Shown piece after piece: positions 43,007-52,306 of a stretch of 64,000 nt of DNA. How positions within the stretch are numbered: position 1 is the stretch's first letter; every line of letters starts with the position of its first letter. The notes below the pieces were generated by a model. The model made no database searches. It was not told the origin of the DNA and saw nothing but the letters and a program-made list of their open reading frames with translations. The translations under genes and the position numbers were made by a program. The stretch is from Cyanobacteria bacterium CYA (GTDB lineage Bacteria; Planctomycetota; Phycisphaerae; Phycisphaerales; UBA1924): NCBI GenBank assembly GCA_008363215.1, contig RHKP01000013.1:1-64000 (forward strand). The letters run 5' to 3'.

Positions 43007-44791
43007 ATGATGCGTCTGAGCAAGTCGATGTTGCCGCTGGTTGCGGGGCTGTTGTCTCCGGTGGTGCTGGCGGCCGACCCGGTCGGGCTGGCGTGGCTGG
43101 AGTTGTCGGGCACGCCGACGGAGCAGCCCGGTCCTTTTGCGTGGCTGGGGCTGGATGAGAGCGAAACGCTGCGCAGCCTCGTCGAGCGCATCGACGAAGT
43201 GGCGTACCACGACGACGTACCCGGGCTGGTCGTGCGCATCAAGGACGCGGCCCTGGGTGTGACACAGATTCAGGAACTCGGGCAGGCGATCGAGCGACTC
43301 CGCGAGGCCGGCAAGAAGGTCCACCTCTTTGCCGAGAACTACGGCACCGGCGAACTGCTGCTGGGCTCGTACGCCGACGAGGTGCTCATCCAGTCCGGCG
43401 GGGCGGTCAGCCTGCCCGGGCTGTACATGGAGGAGATGTTCCTGCGAGACACGATGGAGTGGGTCGGGCTTCGGCCCGACTTCGTGCAGGTCGGGGCGTA
43501 CAAGGGCGCCGAAGAGATGTTCATGAACGCCGCGCCCAGCCCGGCCTGGGAGAAGAACATCAGCAGCCTGCTCGACGGCATGTACGGGAACATGCGCTCG
43601 ATGCTGATGGTCGGCTACGGGTTTGACGAAACCGAACTTGACCGCGCCATGGAGCAGGCCTGGTGGGCGACCGACCAGCAGGCGATCGAACTCGGCCTGA
43701 TCGACGGCGCCGTCGACCTGCCGCTGCTCTACGACCACCTCGGGGAGCAGTATGACGGGCAGATTGAAGTGGCGGTCGACCTGAACGAGGCGACGACCGA
43801 AGTGGCCTTTGACACCTCGAACCCGTTTGCAATCCTTTCGCTGCTGTCAAAGAAGCCGACGCACAAGGCCACCAGCCCGACGATCGCCATCCTGCACATC
43901 GACGGGGCGATCATTGACGGCGACTCGACGCCCGGGGGCTTCATGGGCGGCGCACAGGTCGGAAGCCGCACCATCCGCAACGCGATCGAGGACATCCTTG
44001 AACAGGACATGATCAAGGGCGTGGTGGTGCGGATCGACTCGCCCGGCGGGTCGGCCATCGCCAGTGAAGTCATCTGGCAGGGGCTCCAGCGACTCAAGGA
44101 GGACAAGCCGGTCTGGGTCAGCGTCGGTTCGATGGCCGCCTCGGGCGGATACTACATCGCCGTCGGAGGATCGAAGATCTATGCGAACTCGTCGAGCATT
44201 GTCGGCTCCATCGGCGTCGTCGGAGGCAAGATCGCCATGGGCGGGCTGTACGACAAACTCCACATCAACGTCGTCGAGCGCACGCGCGGCCCGATGGCCT
44301 CGATCGAGAGTTCCACCACACCCTGGTCCGAAGCGCAGCGCGCCCTGGTCCGCGAGCGCATGACCGAAACCTACGACCAGTTCGTCGGGCACGTGAAAGA
44401 GGGGCGTCCCGGCATCGACATCTCCAAGACGGCCGAGGGACGCCTGTTTGTCGGCACCGACGCGATTGACCTGAAGATGGTCGATGCGATCGGCGGACTC
44501 GACGACGCGATCTACGAACTGGCCGACGAGGTCGGGCTCGATGACTTCGAGGTCATGGACTTCCCCGGACCCAAGAGTTTCTCAGAGATGATCGAAGAGA
44601 TGTTCGGCGGGTTCGTGCAGGCGCCGGGCGTCATGCTCGGCCGGGCCCAGTTGAACACGGTCGCGACCACGCTGCGCGAGGTGCTCGGGCCGCAGCGCTT
44701 CGAGATGGTGCGTGACGCGATCAACGCGGGCATGCAGTTGCGGCACGAACCTGTGCTGCTGACGATGCCCAGGGTGATCATGGTGCGGTGA
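43007..44791 (+). CDS. sppA: Signal peptide peptidase SppA, long form
   Basis: A 594-residue membrane-associated Ser/Lys protease of family S49 that degrades cleaved signal peptides. A signal or anchor lies at about 5-22 (KSMLPLVAGLLSPVVLA). The N-terminal half carries the general-base Lys in QVGAYKGAEEMF (K166). The C-terminal half carries the nucleophile Ser in GSMAASGGYYIA (about 379) and VRIDSPGGSAIASE. Two crotonase-like halves are both present, as in E. coli SppA. ATGs at 43007 and 43010 are both possible. It is plausible for a cell rich in exported proteins. Confidence 0.92.
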   Translation: MMRLSKSMLPLVAGLLSPVVLAADPVGLAWLELSGTPTEQPGPFAWLGLDESETLRSLVERIDEVAYHDDVPGLVVRIKDAALGVTQIQELGQAIERLREAGKKVHLFAENYGTGELLLGSYADEVLIQSGGAVSLPGLYMEEMFLRDTMEWVGLRPDFVQVGAYKGAEEMFMNAAPSPAWEKNISSLLDGMYGNMRSMLMVGYGFDETELDRAMEQAWWATDQQAIELGLIDGAVDLPLLYDHLGEQYDGQIEVAVDLNEATTEVAFDTSNPFAILSLLSKKPTHKATSPTIAILHIDGAIIDGDSTPGGFMGGAQVGSRTIRNAIEDILEQDMIKGVVVRIDSPGGSAIASEVIWQGLQRLKEDKPVWVSVGSMAASGGYYIAVGGSKIYANSSSIVGSIGVVGGKIAMGGLYDKLHINVVERTRGPMASIESSTTPWSEAQRALVRERMTETYDQFVGHVKEGRPGIDISKTAEGRLFVGTDAIDLKMVDAIGGLDDAIYELADEVGLDDFEVMDFPGPKSFSEMIEEMFGGFVQAPGVMLGRAQLNTVATTLREVLGPQRFEMVRDAINAGMQLRHEPVLLTMPRVIMVR

Positions 44792-45066
44792 ACGCGGAAC
44801 GAGCGGCGGCGGCATGTTGTGCGAGGTCGGCTCGGGTACTCGTGCCAGTCGCCACGGCCTGGGCACGAGCACCGCGACGAGCAGACGCAAGGGCACTTCA
44901 CGGAAGTCACCCCCCTTTTGTCCGCCGCTCCGACGCATCGCACGCGGTAAGCGCAGACTTATCCGCGTCTGCTTCATGGACGAAGCACGTTTCGGACAGC
45001 AAGGCACGCCTGCGATTGGTCTGTAAGTGCCGCTCTCTCACGCGCGGATTACAACCGTGATTGGTA

Positions 45067-46374
45067 TCACTCCTGCTGATTGAGAAGCCGCATGTCTACG
45101 CCGAGCAGGCGCAGGCGGAGCATGCCGATCGCCGACAAGGCCGACCAGGTGCGGACGGCGTTGCGCGAGCCGCGGAAGAGGAAGCGGCGAGCGTCGGTGG
45201 GGGCGTCGGGCGAGGCCAGGGCGATCCAGACGGTGCCCACGGGTTTCGTGTCGCTGCCGCCGTCGGGCCCGGCGATGCCGGTGATGGAGAGCGCATGATC
45301 GGCCGCGAGGCGCCGGCGTCCGCCCTCGGCCATGGCGACGGCGCAGGCGCGGGAGACGGCCCCGTCGCTCTCGAAGATCGACATGGGGACGCCTGCCAGC
45401 GCGTGCTTCTGTGCGTTCGAGTAGGTGATGAGCCCGCCGGAGTAGACCTTCGAGCAGCCGGGGGTGTCGGTGATGAGTTGTCCGAGCATTCCGCCGGTGC
45501 AACTTTCGACGGTGCCGAAGGACTGTGAGGCACGTGTGAGCAGATTGATGATGTCGACGACCGGGTTCTCATCGCCCAGCACGATGGGCCCGAGGCGAGC
45601 GCGCACGTCGGCGACGGTACTGGCGAGCAGGGCGTCGGTGTCCTGTCCGGGGGCGGGGGCGGGGGCGGTGGCGCGGATGCGCACGCTGACCACGCCGAGT
45701 CCGGCGGTGGTGCCGACAAGGGGATTGCGTGTGCGGTCCATCAGGTCGCCCAGCAGGGCCGCCACGTCGCTCTCGCCGCGACCGAAGGTGTGAATCGCAA
45801 CGGTTCGGCAGGCCTGCGAAGGCTCGACGCGGAGGTGCGTGATGACCTCGCGTTCGAGCAGCGGGATCATCTCGCGCGGGGGTCCGGGCAGGCAGTAGAT
45901 GTCGGCGCGCCCGACGCTCACGGCGTGCAGGCCCGGGGCCGTGCCGTTCTCGTTGTTCAACATGCGGGCCGAGGCCGGTCGCATTGCCTGCACGCGGTTG
46001 CCTTCGGGCATGGTCCGCCCGCGCGACGCGAACCACGACTCCACGGTGCGCAGCGCCCGCTCATCGATCACCAGCGGCTCTCCGAGCAGGTCGGCCAGGG
46101 CGTGGCGGGTCAGATCGTCGGCCGTGGGACCGAGCCCGCCCGTGACGACCACCAGTTGGCTGGTCTCGACCGCGCGGCGCAGAGTGGCGGTCAAGGCCTC
46201 CCGGTCGTCGGGCACGGTGACGTGCTCGCGCACGTGCAGCCCGTGGCGGACGAGTCGATCGGCGATGACCTGTGAGTTGGTGTCCAGTTTCTGTCCGAGC
46301 GCCAGTTCGTCGCCCGAGGCGACGATGGTGGCGACGGCGTGGGAGAACCCGGAAGGCGCGGAGGCTGAACTCAT
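45067..46374 (-). CDS. cinA: CinA-family nicotinamide-nucleotide amidase/competence protein
   Basis: A 435-residue two-domain protein. The N-terminal MoCF/MoaB-like domain carries SGDELALGQKLDTNSQVIAD, VVVTGGLGPTADDLTR and CLPGPPREM. The C-terminal CinA domain (nicotinamide-nucleotide amidase, PncC) carries VESCTGGMLGQLITDTPG, GGLITYSNAQKHALAGV and ITGIAGPDGGSDTKPVGTVW. The family recycles pyridine-nucleotide by-products (NMN to NaMN). This fits with nadE elsewhere in the window. ATG 46374 overlaps the stop of the upstream small membrane gene as ATGA. Confidence 0.92.
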   Translation of the reverse strand: MSSASAPSGFSHAVATIVASGDELALGQKLDTNSQVIADRLVRHGLHVREHVTVPDDREALTATLRRAVETSQLVVVTGGLGPTADDLTRHALADLLGEPLVIDERALRTVESWFASRGRTMPEGNRVQAMRPASARMLNNENGTAPGLHAVSVGRADIYCLPGPPREMIPLLEREVITHLRVEPSQACRTVAIHTFGRGESDVAALLGDLMDRTRNPLVGTTAGLGVVSVRIRATAPAPAPGQDTDALLASTVADVRARLGPIVLGDENPVVDIINLLTRASQSFGTVESCTGGMLGQLITDTPGCSKVYSGGLITYSNAQKHALAGVPMSIFESDGAVSRACAVAMAEGGRRRLAADHALSITGIAGPDGGSDTKPVGTVWIALASPDAPTDARRFLFRGSRNAVRTWSALSAIGMLRLRLLGVDMRLLNQQE

Positions 46375-46814
46375 GGGCCTTTCGGTGTTCCGAGTTGGTA
46401 CACGAGGTTGTCGGGCTGACCGATGCTCTTGAACTTGGCGCCCAGGGCGATGCGATCGGGCATGTCCATGATGGGCCCGCGGATGACGATGATGGGCTGC
46501 CCGGCTTCGTCGACGCCCTTGCTGATCGTGACACCGGCGTACTTGGGATCGGAAGCGACGGCCGCCTGAGCCTGGGTGATCCATTCATCGTCGGAGCCCT
46601 TGAAAGCCTTCGCCGCGGCGACGGTGGCGCCGCCGGGCTTGCTGGGCATGAGGCGCGGGAGCGAGTAGAAGCAGAAGACGAGGATGAGGGCGAGTCCCAG
46701 GGCGCCGCCGATGAGCCAGACTTTGGCGCGGGGGTTGGACGCGAGGTCGTCGAGTTTGTACTTGAGGTTGGTGCCGACGTCGCCGAGTTTGTACTTGAGA
46801 TCGTCGAGTGACAT
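46371..46814 (-). CDS. Small single-helix membrane protein of unknown function
   Basis: A 147-residue protein. It opens with two related amphipathic units (DDLKYKLGD and TNLKYKLDD). One membrane helix follows at about 32-52 (KVWLIGGALGLALILVFCFY), then a soluble tail of about 95 residues. The tail ends PIMDMPDRIALGAKFKSIGQ and so on. The ATG at 46814 has AGAGG seven bases upstream. The last four bases overlap the cinA start, so expression is coupled. I recognise no family. The gap gene lies 87 bases downstream in the opposite gene order (upstream on this strand). Confidence 0.62.
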   Translation of the reverse strand: MSLDDLKYKLGDVGTNLKYKLDDLASNPRAKVWLIGGALGLALILVFCFYSLPRLMPSKPGGATVAAAKAFKGSDDEWITQAQAAVASDPKYAGVTISKGVDEAGQPIIVIRGPIMDMPDRIALGAKFKSIGQPDNLVYQLGTPKGP

Positions 46815-46901
46815 GGTGAACCTCTGCAATAAAGAAGGGCGAACGGCATGATGGCCGCTCGCCCGTGCTCGTGCTCCGTGCGAACCCCGGGGGGGTTCGG
46901 G

Positions 46902-47948
46902 TCAGGAGTCCTTGCGGGCCATCAACCTGAGCATATCAATGCAGCGCCAGGCGTACCCGGCCTCGTTGTCGTACCAGGAGACGATTTTGAAGAAGCGGTC
47001 GTTGAGTTCGATGCCGGCCTTGGAGTCGTAGATCGAGGAGTGGGGGTCGCCGATGAAGTCGGACGAGACGACTTCCTCGTCGGTGTAGCAGAGGACGCCC
47101 TTCATCGGTCCTTCGGCAGCGGCCTTCATCGCGGCGTGGATGGCGTCCAGTTTGGTGGACTTGGAGGTGCGGAAGGTCAGGTCGACGGCCGAGACGTCAG
47201 CGGTCGGCACGCGGAAGGCCATGCCGGTGAGTTTGCCCTTCAGCGCAGGGATGCACAGGGTGACGGCCTTGGCAGCGCCGGTGCTGGCAGGGATGATGTT
47301 CTGGTAGGCGTTGCGCCCTCCGCGCCAGTCCTTCTTGCTGGGCCCGTCCTGGGTGGGCTGGGTGGCCGTGGCGGCGTGAACCGTGGTCATCAGCCCCTCT
47401 TCAAGCCCGAAGTTGTCGTTGATGACCTTGGCGACGGGGGCCAGGCAGTTGGTGGTGCAACTGGCGTTGGAGACGATGAAGTCCTTGGCCGGGTCGTACT
47501 GCTCGTCGTTGACCTTGAAGCACAGGGTCTTGACCTTGTCCGTGCTCTTGGTCGGGGCGGAGAGCAGCACGCGCTTGCAGCCCCGCCCGGCCGCCGAGTG
47601 GTCGATGTGCTTGTACGCGTCCTCGTACTTGGTGAACAGGCCGGTGGACTCGAGGACGTAGTCGACACCCCATTCGCCCCAGGGCAGGTTGGTCGGATCC
47701 TTCTCGGCCATGGTCCTGGTGGTCTTTCCGTTGACCGTGAACGAGTTTTCCGTGGCCGTGATCTCGGCGGGCTTGCCGTTGGCGCGGAAGCGCCCGTGCA
47801 TGGTGTCGTACTTGAGGAGGTAGGCGAGGTTGTCTGCCGGAACGAGGTCGTTGACGGCGATGACCTCAAACTCACCGGTCTGGACCGCGGCGCGGTAGAC
47901 AAGGCGACCGATGCGACCGAAGCCGTTGATGCCGATGCGGATGGGCAT
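46902..47948 (-). CDS. gap: Glyceraldehyde-3-phosphate dehydrogenase, type I
   Basis: The glycolytic and gluconeogenic enzyme converting glyceraldehyde-3-phosphate, phosphate and NAD to 1,3-bisphosphoglycerate. The 348-residue protein shows the NAD loop [10 protein letters not shown] (6-15), the catalytic Cys in SNASCTTNC (C164), the His in TTVHAAT and [12 protein letters not shown] at the C-terminus. Asn33-Asp34 in AVNDLV favours NAD over NADP. Upstream of the ATG at 47948, GGAC/AAGGA-like bases lie about 8 away. Normal length. No pgk or tpiA follows, so it stands alone in this window. Confidence 0.96.
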   Translation of the reverse strand: MPIRIGINGFGRIGRLVYRAAVQTGEFEVIAVNDLVPADNLAYLLKYDTMHGRFRANGKPAEITATENSFTVNGKTTRTMAEKDPTNLPWGEWGVDYVLESTGLFTKYEDAYKHIDHSAAGRGCKRVLLSAPTKSTDKVKTLCFKVNDEQYDPAKDFIVSNASCTTNCLAPVAKVINDNFGLEEGLMTTVHAATATQPTQDGPSKKDWRGGRNAYQNIIPASTGAAKAVTLCIPALKGKLTGMAFRVPTADVSAVDLTFRTSKSTKLDAIHAAMKAAAEGPMKGVLCYTDEEVVSSDFIGDPHSSIYDSKAGIELNDRFFKIVSWYDNEAGYAWRCIDMLRLMARKDS

Positions 47949-48026
47949 GGGACGAGTCCTTTCTGCTGCCAAAGATGCTCGGAAACGATAGATTGGACGG
48001 GGCGCCGTTTCCATGAAGGAGCGGTG

Positions 48027-48512
48027 ATGAACCCGGCGGACGCACAGATTCACTCGCTGGTGAGACGGGGGCGGAAAATCGAGGCGATCAAAGCCGCCCG
48101 CAAGGCGTACGGATTCGGGTCGGCGGAGGCGAAGGCGTACGTGGAGGCGATCGCTGAGGTCAGGACGCCGGACCTTTGTGCGTCTTCGCGCACAGGTGCG
48201 GGTGTGCGTGCCGATCACGCCTTGTCGAGCCGTCAGTTGGTCACCAACTCGTGCTTCAACTCGCCGGCCACGATCGTGGCCACGGCCCGCACCTTGAAGC
48301 TCCGCCCAAGGAACGGTGTGTTCCGGCTCTTGCTGGCGATGTCAGCCTCGGAGAAGGTCCAGGCGTGGTCAGGGTTGATCAGCGTGATGTCGGCGGGGCC
48401 TCCGACGAAGATTTCGCCCAGCCCGTCGTCGCCGCGGTTTCGGCGGTCGAGGTTGCAGAGTCGCGCAGGGTTGATGGTCAGGAGTTCGACGAGTTTTGCC
48501 CAGTCGATGTGA
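48027..48512 (+). CDS. Small protein with L7/L12-C-like domain, frame runs on
   Basis: From the ATG at 48027, with AAGGAG nearby, the first 45 residues read [20 protein letters not shown] and then [13 protein letters not shown]. That is the ribosomal protein L7/L12 C-terminal fold signature ('lvr.grKieAIKl.re..glgLkEAKdaVe'). It is used in small stand-alone proteins too. A complete version would end about here, but this frame has no stop until 48512 and runs 280 bases antisense to pyrC, giving a low-complexity tail. A hairpin (TGTGCG/CGCACA) at 48176-48193 suggests the real transcript ends before that. A one-base shift near 48155 would give an immediate TGA. Boundary uncertain. Confidence 0.5.
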   Translation: MNPADAQIHSLVRRGRKIEAIKAARKAYGFGSAEAKAYVEAIAEVRTPDLCASSRTGAGVRADHALSSRQLVTNSCFNSPATIVATARTLKLRPRNGVFRLLLAMSASEKVQAWSGLISVMSAGPPTKISPSPSSPRFRRSRLQSRAGLMVRSSTSFAQSM

Positions 48513-49558
48513 CCGGGTGCGACCAGCGCGTCGCAATAGAGTGCCAGCGCCGATTCGAGCCCGATGATGCCGAAAGGGGCCTCCTCAAAGGGACGCGCCT
48601 TCTCGTCGGCGGTGTGGGGCGCGTGGTCGGTGGCGAGGATGGTGATCGTCCCGTCGACAATGCCGGCGATCAGCGCGTCGATGTCGGACTGCTCGCGCAG
48701 CGGCGGGTTCATCTTCGCGTCGGCGTTGTATGAGTTGCCGTCGGGCCAGGCGCAGGCCTCGTGCGTGAGTGTGAGGTGGTGGGGGGATGCTTCAGCCGAG
48801 ACCGGCTGCCCCTCGGCCCGGGCACGCCGCACGATGTCGACCGAATTGCCGGAACTGATGTGCTGCACGTGGTAGCGACAGCCGATCGGGCGATTGAGCC
48901 GGATGTCGCGCTCGATGATGATTTCTTCGGCCTCGCGCGGCCAGCCGAGCAGCCCCAGCCGCAGCGCCACGTTGCCGGCGTGCATGGGCGCGCCGCTCGT
49001 GAGCGACGGCTCCTGGCAGTGCTGCATGAAGGCCAGACCGGCGTGGTGCGTGTTCTGGAGCACCTGACGCATCATCCCGGGCGAGGCGACCACGTCGCCG
49101 TCGTCGCTGATGCCGACGGCCCCGGCCCGGGCGCACGAGGCGATTTCGGCCATGTGCTCGCCCTTGCGGCCGGTGGTGGCGGCGGCGACGGGAAACACCC
49201 GGCACGAGGCGGCGGCGTGCGACTTGTACAGCACCCACTCCACCAGTTCGGGCGAGTCGAGCGCGGGCGTGGTGTTGGGCATGCAGCAGACGGTGGTAAA
49301 GCCGCCCGCGACGGCCGCCGCCGATCCTGATGCCAGATCCTCCTTGTGCGTCTGCCCCGGCTCGCGGAGATGGACGTGCGGGTCGATCAGGCCGGGCGTG
49401 GCGATGAGTCCCCTGGCGTCGAAGATGCGATCGGCGGGCGAGGCGGAAAGCCCGGGCCCGATGCCGGCGATGCGGCCTCCGGCGATGGCGATGTCGGCCG
49501 TCTCGTCGAGGCCCGAGGCAGGGTCGATGACGCGGGCATTGCGGATGAGCGTGCTCAC
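48233..49558 (-). CDS. pyrC: Dihydroorotase (PyrC)
   Basis: The third step of UMP synthesis: reversible cyclisation of carbamoyl-aspartate. The 441-residue type I enzyme has the metal motif [10 protein letters not shown] (H61, H63), GITDDGD-like [25 protein letters not shown] and [12 protein letters not shown] with the catalytic Asp. It belongs to the long bacterial class that pairs with PyrB; pyrB is not in this window. Start is GTG (49558), giving [13 protein letters not shown]. Transcribed away from the tRNA-Pro gene, tail to tail with the L7/L12-C-like gene. Confidence 0.93.
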   Translation of the reverse strand: MSTLIRNARVIDPASGLDETADIAIAGGRIAGIGPGLSASPADRIFDARGLIATPGLIDPHVHLREPGQTHKEDLASGSAAAVAGGFTTVCCMPNTTPALDSPELVEWVLYKSHAAASCRVFPVAAATTGRKGEHMAEIASCARAGAVGISDDGDVVASPGMMRQVLQNTHHAGLAFMQHCQEPSLTSGAPMHAGNVALRLGLLGWPREAEEIIIERDIRLNRPIGCRYHVQHISSGNSVDIVRRARAEGQPVSAEASPHHLTLTHEACAWPDGNSYNADAKMNPPLREQSDIDALIAGIVDGTITILATDHAPHTADEKARPFEEAPFGIIGLESALALYCDALVAPGHIDWAKLVELLTINPARLCNLDRRNRGDDGLGEIFVGGPADITLINPDHAWTFSEADIASKSRNTPFLGRSFKVRAVATIVAGELKHELVTN

Positions 49559-49714
49559 AGGGGGAGGATAGGTGGTGAGCCAACGTCGATGAAGGTGATC
49601 GGACGGGGCGGATGAGAGGTCGTACGCGGAGCGAGGCGTGGCAGGTAAAGCCTCGGTGGCCTATGCTGGAGCCGGGCCTGAAAGGGCCCGGTCAGGGGCT
49701 CAAGGGGCTCAAGA

Positions 49715-49789
49715 CGGGGTGTAGCGCAGCTTGGTTAGCGCGTTTGACTGGGGGTCAAAAGGTCGGGAGTTCGAATCTCCCCACCCCGA
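49715..49789 (+). tRNA. tRNA-Pro (anticodon GGG)
   Basis: A full cloverleaf can be drawn: acceptor CGGGGTG/CACCCCG with discriminator A, D stem GCGC/GCGC, and anticodon stem TTTGA/TCAAA around loop CTGGGGG. The T stem is GGGAG/CTCCC with TTCGAAT. The anticodon is GGG at 49750-49752, reading CCC. No 3' CCA is encoded. The gene sits alone between pyrC and arsM, a typical location for island insertion, although no integrase was seen. Confidence 0.95.
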
Positions 49790-49800
49790 TTGCGGATTGG

Positions 49801-49829
49801 ACGCCCGCAGGGCAGAGACCGGCGGGCGT
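49801..49829 (+). terminator. Hairpin after tRNA-Pro
   Basis: ACGCCCGC and GCGGGCGT pair over 8 bp around a 13-base loop and are followed by TGTCG. It lies 11 bases after the tRNA and may end its transcript; the U tract is weak. Confidence 0.4.
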
Positions 49830-49988
49830 TGTCGTGTCCGGAATGGTTTCACGACGGAGTCGCCTTCCGCATCGGCGAAGAGGTGCTCAACGGACATGGC
49901 GGACGGCGACGGGTTGTTCGGCCCCGATCGTCTGAAGGTCGTTGATGCGTCGCCTCGTGGCGACCGGCGACGCCTTCGACACGGCCGA

Positions 49989-50954
49989 TCAATGCGCCCT
50001 CCGCGCCTGAATACCCAGACTCACCACGTATTCGCTCATCTTCGCGCCGGCCGGCAGCGCCGCTGCGATCTTCCGGTACAGCGGGTCCTGCCAGTGCGTC
50101 ATTGCCTCGATGTACTGCGGCCTGGCTTCCATCGTCAGATCGATCAACCCTGCTCCGAGCACCGCCTTTCGCACGTCGTCCACCAGGTCGGCGCCCCCCA
50201 CACATCCGACCAGCGCCTCCAGATCCTCGCGCACGCTGTGCGGCAGCGGCTGCAGCAGCGCCAGGTCCGACACGGCCACACGTCCCCCCGGCTTGAGCAC
50301 GCGCGCAATCTCCCGCCACACCTGCGGCTTGTCGGGCGACAGGTTGATCACACAGTTGGAGATTACCACGTCAACCGAGGCGTCGGCCACGGGCAGGTGC
50401 TCGATCTCACCGAGTCGGAACTCGACATTGTTCAGCCCGCTCTGCGTGCGGTACCCGGCGATGTTGCTGCGCGCCTTGCTCAGCATTTCGGGCGTCATGT
50501 CCACACCGATGACATGCCCCGTCGCGCCCACCTTGGGCCCGGCGATGAAGCAGTCAAACCCGCCGCCCGATCCAAGGTCGAGCACGACTTCACCGGGCTT
50601 GAGCGACGCGATCGCCGTCGGATTCCCGCACGAGAGCCCCATGTTGGCCCCGTCCGGAACAATGGTCAGATCCGTGGCGGCGTAGCCCACTGCCAGCGCG
50701 ACCTGTTCGGGCGTCAGCGTCGTCGGGCCGCAGCATCCGCCCCCGCCCGTGCTGCCCCCGCAGCACGCGCCGCCCTCCATGCGCGCCGATGCCGGCCTCA
50801 CGCCTGACCACTGCCCCGACAGGGCAATTTCGGCATACCTCTCGCGCACCTTGTCGCGCACCTGATCGACCGCCGTGTTCGGCGACAAAGATGCAACAGC
50901 CGTTCCGCCGCAGCGCTTCGGTGCGCAGCACGCCGAGTCCTTGTTCGTACCCAT
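49989..50954 (-). CDS. arsM: Arsenite S-adenosylmethyltransferase (ArsM)
   Basis: This enzyme methylates As(III) using SAM, giving volatile or less toxic methylarsenicals. The 321-residue protein has the SAM loop VLDLGSGGGFDCFIAGPKVG, acidic VIGVDMTPEML and FRLGEIEHLPVADASVDVVI. Cys pairs lie at the N-terminus (ACCGG and GCCGPT) and in the family position SNCVINLSPDK. A further Cys is in VGCVGGADL. Together these match the arsenic-binding Cys set. ATG 50954 has AAAGGAG seven bases upstream. It is the only complete gene of the arsenic cluster: remnants of acr3 and arsC lie directly upstream on the same strand. Confidence 0.93.
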   Translation of the reverse strand: MGTNKDSACCAPKRCGGTAVASLSPNTAVDQVRDKVRERYAEIALSGQWSGVRPASARMEGGACCGGSTGGGGCCGPTTLTPEQVALAVGYAATDLTIVPDGANMGLSCGNPTAIASLKPGEVVLDLGSGGGFDCFIAGPKVGATGHVIGVDMTPEMLSKARSNIAGYRTQSGLNNVEFRLGEIEHLPVADASVDVVISNCVINLSPDKPQVWREIARVLKPGGRVAVSDLALLQPLPHSVREDLEALVGCVGGADLVDDVRKAVLGAGLIDLTMEARPQYIEAMTHWQDPLYRKIAAALPAGAKMSEYVVSLGIQARRAH

Positions 50955-51033
50955 CCACAAACTCCTTTCGCGTTGCTTCTGACGTGCCGAGAAGCCCCGG
51001 CCTGTATACCCGGCGCCGCAGCCGCCGCGAAAC

Positions 51034-51270
51034 GCTGACCAGTCCGATCAGCACCGGTCCGATCACCCGGTTCTGCACCAGCGACAGCGCCGGCACTCTC
51101 CAGTCGCCGAACGTCTCCGGCATCTTCTCATACCGCATCTTGGCCGGCGGCAGATACATCATCAGCATCGGCCCGATCGCGATCGAGACGTGGGTCGCCC
51201 CCATCGACACACAATCCGGCGCCTCGCCCACGCCCGGCACGAACCTTCCGGCCGCCAGCGGGTTGAGCCC
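51034..51270 (-). pseudogene. Remnant of the arsenite efflux pump Acr3
   Basis: About 79 residues match the second and third membrane segments of Acr3. They read LAAGRFVPGVGEAPDCVSMG, then SIAIGPMLMMYLPPAKMRYE, then VPALSLVQNRVIGPVLIG. Family members are about 350 residues long with ten helices. Here both ends are missing, and the frame runs on into arsM leader sequence that has no similarity. It sits between the arsC remnant and arsM in the usual operon order. Clearly non-functional as a pump. Confidence 0.8.
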
Positions 51271-51301
51271 CGTGCCGCCGTGTCGGCGGTGCACGGATCG
51301 A

Positions 51302-51403
51302 TCACCCGCCCAGCAGGAGACAGGTCCACCCTTCGGCCATCTGGCTGCGGCATGAGTTGCCCGAGTGCAGGAACATCACGCGCGGCCGCGCCACGTCGGT
51401 CAT
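51302..51403 (-). pseudogene. Remnant of thioredoxin-type arsenate reductase ArsC
   Basis: A 33-residue frame reads VARPRVMFLHSGNSCRSQMA and then EGW before a stop. The LMW-phosphatase-type ArsC active-site loop normally starts FLCTGNSCRSQMAEG. The nucleophilic Cys is His here, and all residues after about 25 are lost. It lies 31 bases upstream of the Acr3 remnant on the same strand. A start further upstream at 51415 is also in frame. Confidence 0.75.
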
Positions 51404-51587
51404 GATCGCGCCCATTCGTCGCCGCACCCGTGCGCCCCAGTCGGACGGCATCCCACCGGGTCGCGTTCGTCGATCGCATTGGCCCAGCGACCGGAAGTGG
51501 GCCGTCGACTCGGCGCGCCCTTCGCCAGTGAAAACCCGCGGGACCGGCCGGGTCTGCCGGTCGCCGTCACGGCGAGGTGGTGAAATG

Positions 51588-51618
51588 AGGAGAGCCGCCC
51601 CGATGCGGGACGGCTCCC
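51588..51618 (-). terminator. Probable terminator of the 51646-52206 gene
   Basis: On the minus strand GAGCCGTCCC and GGGGCGGCTC pair with one mismatch around GCATC and are followed by TCCTCATTTCACC. It lies just after the PEP-CTERM-like gene and would isolate it from the arsenic remnants. Confidence 0.5.
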
Positions 51619-51645
51619 TGAATCACCATGAAGGACGAGTCGGAC

Positions 51646-52206
51646 TCAGCGGCGACGACGCAGCATCGCCATGCCGCCGACGCCGAGCAGAGCAACCGCG
51701 CTTCCGGGAGTCGGGGTCTGACCGGTGATGACGATCGTGTAACCGCCCGAGCCGCTGCCCAGGAAGTTGCCGACTGCAACGGCGTACCACCCGGTGCCGC
51801 TGGCAGAGAAACTGTACAGCGGGTCACCGAACGGGCCGCCGAAGCCGTCATCGACGTTGTCGTCACCCGAGCCGGCGAAAGTGGTTCCGGCGGGCGAATC
51901 GAAGATGGTCATCATCGGGCTCGAGTCCGTGGGCAGGCTGGCGCCGGCAAAGTGGGCCGAGGAGACCATGTCCGGGGCAGCGGAGGTACGATTGACAGCG
52001 ATGGTGATCAAGTCACCAGCGACAGCGTAGAAGTTCCACCACTCCCAGGTTTCCGGATTGTCCGAGCCGTTCCCGTCCGTCGGAAGTACCGCCCACCCTG
52101 CCCCGACTTCCCCGTCGCTGAGCGTGTCGAGGTAATTGATGGGGTCGGCCGAAGCCACGCCGGCCGCCAGAGTCAACGCCAAGCCTGAAACCAATGCGGT
52201 CTTCAT
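51646..52206 (-). CDS. PEP-CTERM-like secreted protein
   Basis: A 186-residue exported protein: signal peptide MKTALVSGLALTLAAGVASA, then DPINYLDTLSDGE, a PPC-like beta body (AVAGDLITIAVNRTSAAPDM and SASGTGWYAVAVGNFLGSGS) and the tail TPTPGSAVALLGVGGMAMLRR. The ATG at 52206 has GAGGAG upstream. The body type and ending resemble the 23763-24329 gene. Its promoter at 52307-52336 diverges from that of the next gene. Function unknown. Confidence 0.83.
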   Translation of the reverse strand: MKTALVSGLALTLAAGVASADPINYLDTLSDGEVGAGWAVLPTDGNGSDNPETWEWWNFYAVAGDLITIAVNRTSAAPDMVSSAHFAGASLPTDSSPMMTIFDSPAGTTFAGSGDDNVDDGFGGPFGDPLYSFSASGTGWYAVAVGNFLGSGSGGYTIVITGQTPTPGSAVALLGVGGMAMLRRRR

Positions 52207-52306
52207 GTCTTGCTCCTCTTCTCTTCTCACCAAGGGGCCAGACGACGGTCTGGCTCCGACGTTTTCCAAAGCGGACCGCCGTTCGGTCCCACATTGCGAA
52301 GCCAGG

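Noticed and set aside
44942..44970. Hairpin-like CGCGGTAAG and CTTATCCGCG after sppA
   Set aside because: The stem has a bulge and no T tract, and lies 150 bases after the stop; too weak to call a terminator.
50590..51294. A 234-codon frame that might be annotated as an arsenic pump
   Set aside because: Only about 79 residues match Acr3. The rest is noise and arsM antisense-frame sequence, so it is a remnant.
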